Assembly (NCBI GenBank): GCA_025174535.1
Contig: JALBUN010000018.1
Span: forward strand, 939,001-1,003,000
Origin: Cantharellus purpuraceus
Lineage: Eukaryota > Basidiomycota > Agaricomycetes > Cantharellales > Hydnaceae
Direction: 5' to 3'
DNA: 64,000 bases
The translations under genes and the position numbers were made by a program. This document shows positions 56,185-64,000 of this stretch, piece by piece. A model generated the notes under the pieces. The model had not been told where the DNA came from. It saw nothing but the letters and a program-made list of their open reading frames with translations, and made no database searches. The first letter of the stretch is position 1. Each line of letters starts with the position of its first letter.

Positions 56185-56198
56185 ATATATGAACTACT
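56185..56198 (+). promoter_or_regulatory. Putative self-complementary primer-binding site
   Basis: ATATATGAACTACT, two bases after the 5' LTR end, is the exact reverse complement of AGTAGTTCATATAT at 55871-55884 in the LTR, just downstream of its TATA-like box. That is the layout of self-primed LTR retrotransposons (Tf1/sushi type), where the folded 5' end of the RNA primes minus-strand synthesis. No tRNA-type TGG site is present at the LTR edge. Confidence 0.6.
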
Positions 56199-56211
56199 AC
56201 CCTTGATCATC

Positions 56212-57236
56212 ATGCCCCCCTGAAGCACCCAAACCTCCATCCAAGGGGGAGTACCACCTGCCACCATTGAGGGGGTCCCTGGAGAAGCTCCAGTATCCAA
56301 TCAGGAGCTTGAGGCAAAATTCCAGGAAGGCACTCCTCCAGCCAATCCCTCATCCATCCCAATCCCTAACCTTGTGGAAGCCCTCAGTATGTTGGCTAAC
56401 TCCATATCATCTCCGAAGAAGTCCTCTGCTCAGACCAAGGTCTGAGAACCAGATACCTTCAATGGATCTGATTCCTGCAAACTCCAACCCTTCCTTATGC
56501 AATGCACCCTCAACTTCCATGACCATCCTGATGCGTTCTCCAATGGTAGTGCTAAAGTTACTTATGCTCTATCTTATTTAAAGGGAACTGCACTTGATTG
56601 GTTCAAACCCACCCTGACCTCCAATTCCAAAGCCTCTTGGCTAGATGACTACTCTGAGTTGAGTTCAATTGACTAGCTGCTTGTGTCCAATGGGGAAATG
56701 CTGCACTCTGATGCCAATCATACAATGGCCTTCCATCCCAAATTAAGGATGAAGTTGCCAGAGTAGGCAAACCAGTCACTCTATCCAAACTTGGGACTTT
56801 AGTACAGTCCATTGATGCTCGGTATTGGGAATGACACTCCAAGGTAGCTTGAGAGACCTCCTTGGGCAAGAATCAGGACAAGTCCCACAACAAGGGCAGG
56901 TCCACTTCTTCCTCCAACACCCAGGGCGGCGACAACAAGAAGCAGTCCAACTCCGGTAAATCTGGTAACCCCAGATCCAACCCCCCCACAGCCTCTACCT
57001 CTGGAACTCCAAAGCAGACCTCCAACCTCTCTACCAAGCTAGGTAAAGATGGTAAACTTACTCCACAGGAATGACAGCATCGTATTGAACAGAACCTCTG
57101 TCTCTTTTGTGGACAAGTAGGTCACATTGCCAAGGATTGTCTAAAGACCACCTCAGCAGCTATGAAGGCTCATGCTGCTACAATGGACAACAAGTCTGAC
57201 AAGAGCTCCAAAGCCAAGGCTATGGAGCCAAAAAAA
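56212..57236 (+). pseudogene. Gypsy gag (defective)
   Basis: The frame starts at the ATG at 56212 and holds EPDTFNGSDSCKLQPFLMQC, DHPDAFSNGSAKVTYALSYL, GTALDWFKPTLTS and a zinc knuckle CLFCGQVGHIAKDC. It is broken by TGA codons at 56221, 56443, 56832 and 57072, most at places where Arg (CGA) is expected, and by a frameshift between about 56,640 and 56,830. It forms the coat of the particle in an active element; this copy cannot. Confidence 0.8.
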
Positions 57237-57289
57237 TAATCAGCAACCCTCTGGCTCTGGCACCAGACAAGGGTTGCATTGAACTCACT

Positions 57290-57835
57290 GGTGCCTTCAT
57301 GGAGCTACGTCTCAATGCATCTGCTCTTTCAGACCCTAACTCCTTGACACTCCAACTCACCTCTGGTCTCATCCCTGCAACTCTGATCCCAACTCTGATC
57401 CCAACCCTAGTGGACTCTGGTTCCACTCATTGTTTCCTTGATTCTTCATTTGTCTCTGGACATCATCTCTGGACTGAAGACATCACTCTGATTCCATTAT
57501 GGCTCTTCAATGGATCCTCTAACTCCATTATTAAATCCACAATTGACTTGCCACTCTGTTTTCCTATGGGAGAAACCCACTCCATTACTTTTTATGTAAC
57601 TCCGTTGGATGTTAGTTGCTTGGCAGTTCTGGGACACAACTGGCTCACCTGCTACAATCTGTTGATTGACTGGGTATTGGACAGTATCTCATTCCAAACT
57701 CTGATAGAGACTAAATCCTTGGCACCATCCAAGTTGGTAGCATCAGCTCCCCTCAACTCTGTAACTCTGTCTCTGCTTGTTGCTCTGAAAATAGCTTTCA
57801 TCAACATGGCAACCTTCACCTGTGACTTCTTCTGA
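57290..57835 (+). CDS. Gypsy aspartic protease region
   Basis: An open 178-codon stretch has the protease active-site motif LVDSGSTHCFLD, a later ALPDTG-free flap region, and VLGHNWLTCYNLLIDW, the usual retropepsin end with (L/V)LG. It is open from 57299 to 57835 and then ends at a TGA. It is part of pol in an active element and is not a host gene. Confidence 0.75.
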   Translation, partial: GAFMELRLNASALSDPNSLTLQLTSGLIPATLIPTLIPTLVDSGSTHCFLDSSFVSGHHLWTEDITLIPLWLFNGSSNSIIKSTIDLPLCFPMGETHSITFYVTPLDVSCLAVLGHNWLTCYNLLIDWVLDSISFQTLIETKSLAPSKLVASAPLNSVTLSLLVALKIAFINMATFTCDFF

Positions 57836-59880
57836 GCCAATGTGCAAACACTCAAGTTGTTCATCTCCTCCACAGCTCCAAGGAACTCTGAGGACCCTCT
57901 GGTCAACATGAGGAACATTCTGAATATCATGAATTCACAGATGTTTTTAGCAAAACCCGTGCTGATACCCTACCTGCTCACAAGCCATACAATTTGAGAA
58001 TTGAAATGGAAGATGGAACATCTCCTTTTGGTCCAATCTACTCCTTGTCCCAGAGCAAACTCCAGGCTCTTTGAGAATTCATCAATGAGCATCTATCTTA
58101 TGGGTTCATCTGGCCAACCTGATCTCTGGGCAGCACTCCAGTCCTTTTCATTTGGAAAAAAGATGGCTCCCTGTTACATCCTGTAACACCAGACTCCATC
58201 TCCAACTCCACCTCCATCAACTCCGAACTCCTTTTCTTATTGTTCTCCATAAGTAGTTTCTTCTTATGGGGTACAACAAACCTCTTCTTTTATATTGCTT
58301 AGTATAGTTTGGACTTGGGTCTGAACTCCAAACTCCTTTCCATGTTGTACTCCATATCCATCTTATTGTTTCCTCATTTTAGTTTTAGCATTCAATTCTC
58401 CACATACTTATACGGGCTACTTTCTGTCTATTACAGCAGTTCATATATTGACTAAGATTTGCCCCATCAACTTCTTGGTTGCTAGCTTCTTGACAAGTAC
58501 CTTCTTGACAAGTCAAACTCTGGATCCCTGATCCAACTCTGTACTCTGAACTCCAAAATATTGGACTGACAATCTGAGGGGGTGCAACACACAAGTTGAA
58601 GCCAAGTCCACTTGATCTGACTCAATAGTATTGCTTCCACTCTGTCTCCAGTTGAACTGGAACAGTAAAGTCCCACCCCTCTCTTTTACTAGCAGCCTAA
58701 CTCCGGTTATTCCTTTTGAACTCTGAGTATTCCAGCACTTAACACTCCCTCCAACTCTGTGTTGATTTCAGGGGCCTCAATAAAATCACCAACAAAAGAC
58801 TGTTACCCACTTCCTCACATCTCCAATCTTCTTGACAGTCCTAGGAAGGCTCAATTCTTCACCAAAATCGATCTCTGGCATGCTTACCATCTTGTCTGGA
58901 TTCATGAAGGTGATGAATGGAAAATTGTGTTTCACACTCGCTATGGCTCATTCAAGTGGTGTGTTATGCCCTTTGGACTTACCAATGGGCTCTGGCAGCA
59001 TTTCAGCATCTTATGAATGACATCTTCTCTGGCCTCCTGGATATATGCATCCTTGTGTACTTGGATGATATCCTGATATACTCTGACAACTCTGAAGAAC
59101 ACACCAACCATGTCTGTGAAGTCCTTCCCCAACTCTGGAAACACAAGCTGTATGCTTGAGCCAACAAATGTTCTTTCCATGAGAGCATGGTCAAGTACTT
59201 TGGATATATATTGTCTTCAAACGGACTTACTATGGACTCCAGCAAAGTCCAGGTAATACAAGATTGGCCAGAACCCCACAAAGTCAAAGACATGCAATCC
59301 TTCTTAGGATTTGCCAATTTCTATAGGCGTTTCATATTCAACTACTCTGACCTCACAGTTCCACTGACTTGTTTAACTCATAAAGGAACTCCATGGGAGT
59401 TCTTGGACTCCTGCCAGACATCCTTCGAAACATTAAAGAGAGCTTTCACTACAGCTCCGGTCTTATCACAATGGAACCCAGGATCTCTGATCATTGTAGA
59501 AACCAATGCCTCTGACTATGCACTGGTGGCCATTTTATCAACTGTCTCTCCAGCAGACAATGAGGTTCATCCAATAGTTTTCCATTCTTGGACTTTCACC
59601 CCGGTAGAACTCAACTACAATGTCCATGATAAAGAACTACTTGCAATCTTTGAAGCTTTCAAGTCCTGGCAACATTACCTCAAAGGATCTCCAACTCCAG
59701 TCGATGTCATCACAGACCACAAGAACCTCAAATACTTTTCAACTACCAAACTCCTTACTAGGTGGCAAGCCCACTGGTCTGAATTCCTGTCCCAGTTTGA
59801 TCTGGTAATCCATTTCCATCCCAGCAAACTCAGTACAAAACCAGACTTGTTAACTAGACAATGAGATGTCTATCCTAAAG
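57836..59880 (+). pseudogene. Gypsy reverse transcriptase and RNase H (interrupted)
   Basis: RT starts near 57,950 ([20 protein letters not shown] in one frame), is cut at 58171 by a 573-base LTR insertion, and continues from 58745 with [24 protein letters not shown] and YLDDILIYS, the catalytic motif (about 59,058). A frameshift near 59,000 and a TGA at about 59,158 also break it. RNase H (59187-59864) is open: ETNASDYALVA, VHDKELLAIFEAF, ITDHKNLKYF. The first catalytic Asp of RNase H (TDAS in relatives) is Asn here. The link to integrase follows with further stops (DVYPKEGGNDYA, then NLRPVFTNEQL) up to about 60,065. Confidence 0.88.
58172..58744 (+). mobile_element. Solo LTR inserted in the gypsy reverse transcriptase
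   Basis: It shares ends and most of its sequence with the LTR at 55576-56182 (TGTTACATCC start, TTAACA end). It is flanked by the 5-base direct repeat CTCCC (58167-58171 and 58745-58749), a target-site duplication. The RT reading frame is continuous across the insertion site if the LTR and one CTCCC are left out, which proves insertion into a formerly open RT. Confidence 0.9.
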
Positions 59881-60067
59881 AGGGAGGAAATGATTATGCA
59901 GCAGTAAATCTGCATAATCTTAGGCCTGTGTTCACTAATGAACAGTTAACCACTTCCCTCCAAGCAACAACATTCTATTCTCCAGTCCTCTGAGCAGCCA
60001 TCACTATGGATCTTGATACACTCCACTCCAATATCCAATCCACACTCTGATCAGATCCAGCCATCTC

Positions 60068-61474
60068 TGTATGGGAATCACCTTTTCCCTATCAAATTCC
60101 ATTTATGCAGCACCAATGTGCTATTCTTTGCTTTTCCATTCCTAAATATCAGCATATATTTGATGCTTGTACCTGGAATGGACTTATTCAAATATTCTCT
60201 ATTTTTCCATATTTTTCTGGGAATATTCCATGCAGAACTCGGCCCAGAATCATTTATTTCTGCTGTGCTACAGTTGTGGACCCATAGGCGCCCACAAACC
60301 TTCCCACAGCCGGCTCTCCCCTTTTGGACCAGGCATTTGGCCTCAATTCAAGCTCAGATGTCTCTCATCAATAAATATTCTCTAACTTAACAACCACAGC
60401 CTCTCAGGGCACTATTTTCCATGCAGATCATCACATGACATGTGGCTATCCATGGCTGTCCAAACCAGTGCAGAAAACAGGGTGGACACCCTTCTTTTTG
60501 CCTGATCAGTGCCTAGCTCAGGGATCAGATCAGCTGATGGGTGATCAAATCAGGTGATTGCCTTGGAATATTCTACCCCTTTCCATAACATTCTAGCTGT
60601 TTCCTTCTATTATTAGATAGAACTTTCCAGAACCATTATTCAGCTCCTGATCAGTGTTAGTGCTGTGATCAGATCCTGTGATTGGCTTGGAATATTCTAC
60701 CCCTTTCTTCCACCTTCCACAACCTTCCAGTAGTTTCCATCTATTAATAGGTAGAATATTCCAGAAGCATTAGTCAGCCCCTGTAAATACAATATATAAG
60801 GAGGCCATTCTGCCTCTGAAAGAATAACATATCATCATATTCTACCCATCTTCTGCACACCAGTGTGACTAGAGTGACATACAGTGTCATCCTCTATCTC
60901 AGTAACTGTTGATTACCAGTTCAAGGATATTTTACAGTTGTGTAACTGTACTTGATTGCACTCAAAGTAGTGATATTCCTGCTTTGGGCGTGAGTGTAGT
61001 ATCTGCCTCACGTGACTACGAATCTACAGGGTGAGATTGTCTGTCGATAGTCCTGCCATTAGTGCTCTTGTTTAAGTAACTAGTGTGTACTGCCTTTGCA
61101 GAGCATTAGAAGCTTGAACTCATGTGAAGCAGTTGCTAGACTACTTCACACATTGCTGTTACCCGCTTCTGAGTGCCACTGGTTGGACGGTTGGATTCAT
61201 CCACCTACTTCCTTTAGCCTCTAAGTGCATTCCCCTCTTTTTGGAATATCTGGACCCCTAAGCGTCCGTGAACTCTAGACTCTGGAAGTCTTATTCATTT
61301 CTTGCTGCTAAGAAACGTATTACCTTTCTGCGTATAGTCTGCATTGACCAATACAAAGGATTGTAACCAAAGTACAAACGTTAAATCGTTTCTGGAGTTG
61401 TGCTGCAGCAGGGTTTGATATTCTTCTCAGCTGTTCATTCACGGAATTGTGGTGATTTAGAGTTTGCCCTAACA
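60068..61474 (+). mobile_element. Long LTR, forward arm of an inverted pair
   Basis: It starts TGTATGGGAATCACC and ends GCCCTAACA, has TG...CA ends and 1,407 bases, and contains a TATATAAGG box (about 60,792). A reverse copy lies at 61774-63139. Similarity between the arms continues 25 bases past the inner end (to 61499, CCATAATTTTGCGGG then TTCCAAAACA), as if each arm also kept the leader next to its LTR. It interrupts the gypsy pol between RNase H and integrase. Confidence 0.85.
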
Positions 61475-61499
61475 CCATAATTTTGCGGGTTCCAAAACA

Positions 61500-61748
61500 A
61501 GAACAAATATGACCATCTGATCTCTGGTCATTTTGGACAGAACCGAACTATAGAACTAGTCAGGTGGGACTATGTCTGGCCTGAACTCTGTAGTTCCGTT
61601 AAGTCCTACATCAAGTCTTGTACCACTTTTCTGTGCTCAAAGTCACAGAGACATTGTCCTTATGGACTACTCAAGCAACTCCCCATTCCAGAGAGTCCGT
61701 GGAACTCCATACCCATGGACTTTGTCAAGAAGCTCCCAGCATCCTCTG
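61500..61748 (+). pseudogene. Integrase zinc-binding-domain fragment between the inverted LTRs
   Basis: In shifting frames it reads YDHLISGHFGQNRTIELVRW, DYVWPEL, CTTFLCSKSHRD and MDFVKKLPASS, homologous to but distinct from the integrase at 63,160-63,420 (DHLISGHFRQNRTQGLIQRD). It is a piece of another gypsy copy, about 249 bases, enclosed by the two arms. Confidence 0.75.
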
Positions 61749-61773
61749 TGTTTTGGAACCCACAAAATTATGG

Positions 61774-63139
61774 TGTTAGGACAAACTCTAAATCACCACA
61801 ATTCCATGAATGAACAGCTGAGAAGAATATCAAACCCTGCTGCAGCACAACTCCGGAAACGATTTAACATTTGGACTTTGGTTACAATCCTTTGTATTGG
61901 TCAATGCAGACTATATGCAGAAAAGTAATACATTTCTTAGCAGCAAGAAATGAATAAGACTTCCAGAGTCTAGAGTTCACAGACGCTTAGGGGTCCAGAT
62001 ATTCTGAACAGAGGGCTAAAGGAAGTAGGTGGATGAATCCAAACCAGTGGCACTCTGAAGTGGGTAACAGCAATGTGTGAAGTAGTCTAGCAACTGCTTC
62101 ACATGAGTTCAAGCTTCTAATGCTCTGCAAAGGCAGTACACACTAGTAACTTAAACAAGAGCACTAATGGCAGGACTATCAACAGACAATCTCACCCTGT
62201 AGATTCGTAGTCACGTGAGGCAGATACTACACTCACGCCCAAAGCAGGAATATCACTACTTTGAGTGCAATCAAGTACAGTTACACAACTGTAAAAGATC
62301 CTTGAACTGGTAATCAACAGTTACTGAGATAGAGGATGACACTGTATGTCACTCTAGTCACACTGGTGTGCAGAAGATGGGTAGAATAGGTTGAATATGT
62401 TACTATTTCAGAGGCAGAATGACCTCCTTATATATTGTATTTACAGGAGCTGACTAATGCTTCTGGAATATTCTACCTATTAATAGATGGAAACTACTGG
62501 AAGGTTGTGGAAGGTGGAAGAAAGGGGTAGAATATTCCAAGCCAATCACAGGATCTGATCACAGCACTAACACTGATCAGGAGCTGAATAATGGTTCTGG
62601 AAAGTTCTATCTAATAATAGAAGGAAACAGCTAGAATGTTATGGAAAGGGGTAGAATATTCCAAGGCAATCACCTGATCTGATCCCTGAACTAGGCACTG
62701 ATCAGGCAAAAAGAAGGGTGTCCACCCTGTTTTCTGCACTGGTTTGGACAGCCATGGATAGCCACATCTCAGATAATGATTTCCACAAAAAATAGTGCCC
62801 TGAGAGGTTGTGGTTGTCAAGGTACAGAATATTTATTGATCAGAGACATCTGAGCTTGAATTCAGGCTGAATGCCTGGTCCAAAGGGGGAGAGCCGGCTG
62901 TGCAAAGGTTTGTGGGCACCTATGGGTCCACAACTGTAGCACAGCAGAAATAAATGATTCTGGGCTGAGTTCTGCATGGAATATTCCTGAAAAAATATGG
63001 AAAAATAGAGAATATTTGAATAAGTCCATTCCAGGTACAAGCACCAGATATATGCTGATATTTAGGAATGGAACAGCAAAGTATAGTTTATTGGTGCTGT
63101 ATAAATAGGATTTGATAGGGAAAAGGTGGTTCCCATACA
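61774..63139 (-). mobile_element. Long LTR, reverse arm of the inverted pair
   Basis: Read on the minus strand it starts TGTATGGGAACCACC at 63139 and ends CCTAACA at 61774. It is the reverse complement of 60068-61474 over its length with scattered mismatches and small indels (1,366 against 1,407 bases). Similarity extends inward to 61749. Confidence 0.85.
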
Positions 63140-64000
63140 ATGTCCCCAACGCCAACGGTCTCCAACTCCAAGTTTTGCTGTATTACCATGATCACCTGAT
63201 CTCTGGCCATTTCAGGCAAAATCGCACACAAGGATTAATCCAACGAGACTACATATGGCCAAAAATGCAAGAATACATTCAACACTACTGTAACTCCTGC
63301 ACCACATGTATGTGCTCAAATCACAAAGGCACAAACCCTATGGAATGCTTAAGCAACTTCTGGTCCTCAAGTAACCATGGAACTCCATCTCCATGGATTT
63401 CATAGAGAAACTCCCCCCATCACTTGGATATGACACCATACTCGTGATTGTCAACAGGTTCACTAAACAGTCACTATTCATTCCGACGCATGACACCATC
63501 ACCTCCACCTCACTAGCTAAATTGTTTGTTCTCCACATATTCTCTAAACACAGAGTCCCATTGCATGTCATGTCTGATCAGGGCTTGGAGTTCGTGTCCT
63601 CCTTCTTCTGCACATTAGGAAAGGCTCTCGACATGAAGCTTCATTTCACCTCCAGATATCATCCTGAAGGAGACGGACAAACAGAACAAATGAATCAGTC
63701 CCTGGAGCAATATCTCCGAGTCTATTGTAACTATCAACAAGACAACTGGGCTGATCTACTTCTGATTGCAGAATTTGCCTACAACAATGCTCCAAACACG
63801 ACTACTGGCGTCTCTCCATTCTTTGCTAATAAAGGCTACCATCTGAACATCTCTGTCCACCCCAAGAAGAAACTTGCCTCCACCAAAGCCCACCAATTCA
63901 TAACCGACCTCGATCAACTACACCAACATCTCTGAGAAACCATCTCCAATGCCCAGAAACAATATCAAGTCTCTGCAGACCAATGCCGCATTCCAGCTCC
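63140..64000 (+). pseudogene. Gypsy integrase (runs off the window)
   Basis: It starts with VPNANGLQLQVLLYYHDHLI and the His/Cys zinc-binding segment (HDHLISGHF, CNSCTTCMC). A frameshift or stop near 63,370 separates it from the catalytic core, which is open from 63393: MDFIEKLPPSLGYDT (first Asp), HVMSDQGLEFVSSFF (second Asp), TEQMNQSLEQYL (Glu), then AEFAYNNAPNTTTGVSPF. A TGA at 63933-63935 again stands where Arg would fit and the same frame continues to the window end. It belongs to the gypsy element whose RT and RNase H end near 60,065. Confidence 0.88.

Noticed and set aside
55571..56187. Target-site duplication around the LTR at 55576-56182, to test whether it is a solo LTR.
   Set aside because: Bases before (CTCCA) and after (GTATA) do not match, as expected for a 5' LTR of a full element whose partner lies elsewhere.
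60063..63144. ATCTC/ATGTC as a target duplication of a 3.1-kb fold-back transposon.
   Set aside because: Only four of five bases agree and the gypsy frame does not close across the site, so a simple insertion is not supported.
1..64000. CRISPR array, operons or ribosome-binding sites.
   Set aside because: The DNA is nuclear eukaryotic; no regularly spaced short repeats occur, and genes have individual promoters and spliceosomal introns.

Overview
The window is chromosomal DNA of a basidiomycete, most likely an Agaricomycete. The genes are broken by many introns of about 45 to 70 bases with GT-AG (a few GC-AG) ends. The gene families (DUF6533 membrane proteins, a fungal GH7 cellobiohydrolase, a single-pass Ser/Thr-rich membrane protein, Ty3/gypsy and Ty1/copia elements) are typical of wood- or litter-decay Agaricomycetes. 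No rRNA or tRNA gene was found.

Layout. (1) Positions 1 to about 20,000 hold a decaying tandem array with a unit of roughly 4.2 to 4.8 kb. Each unit has a DUF6533-type multi-pass membrane protein gene followed by a copy, mostly wrecked, of a single-pass membrane protein gene. Only DUF6533 copy 2 (6430-8125, 11 exons, 380 aa) reads cleanly from ATG to stop. Copy 1 has a nonsense codon, copy 3 a 1-base deletion that a shifted splice acceptor could absorb, and copy 4 has lost its ATG and has frameshifts. A tail of another copy starts the window. Only the last single-pass gene (18203-19957) is open. (2) Positions 20,779 to 24,060 carry an MRS2-type mitochondrial Mg2+ channel (minus strand) and a small nucleotidyltransferase-like gene, both rebuilt here from short exons. 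(3) Positions 24,061 to 30,200 look gene-poor. (4) Positions 30,262 to 39,701 hold a Cel7 cellobiohydrolase without a cellulose-binding module, an oxysterol-binding protein, a small secreted protein and a microsomal-type epoxide hydrolase (minus). (5) Positions 40,000 to 44,700 have no confident gene, but include a short DUF6533 relic far from the array. (6) Positions 44,783 to 54,766 carry a secreted or anchored S10 serine carboxypeptidase, a 5'-truncated F-box-type ORF, an NAD(P)-dependent ketoreductase gene with a nonsense mutation, and an aldo-keto reductase. (7) Positions 54,778 to the end are retrotransposon DNA: a copia LTR with the end of its pol, a gypsy element with its 5' LTR, gag, protease, RT/RNase H and integrase, a solo LTR inserted in the RT, and a 3.1-kb inverted pair of 1.4-kb LTRs.

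How the parts relate. Cel7, the S10 peptidase, the small secreted protein, the epoxide hydrolase and the reductases fit a saprotroph that secretes degradative enzymes and handles small xenobiotics. They show no sign of being a coregulated cluster. The most unusual signals are in the mobile DNA: a putative primer-binding site complementary to the element's own predicted 5' RNA end (self-priming, as in Tf1/sushi), CpG-depleted ORFs in which TGA replaces expected CGA, the inverted LTR pair, and a copia LTR whose end lies about 11 bases upstream of the aldo-keto reductase ATG in the same orientation.
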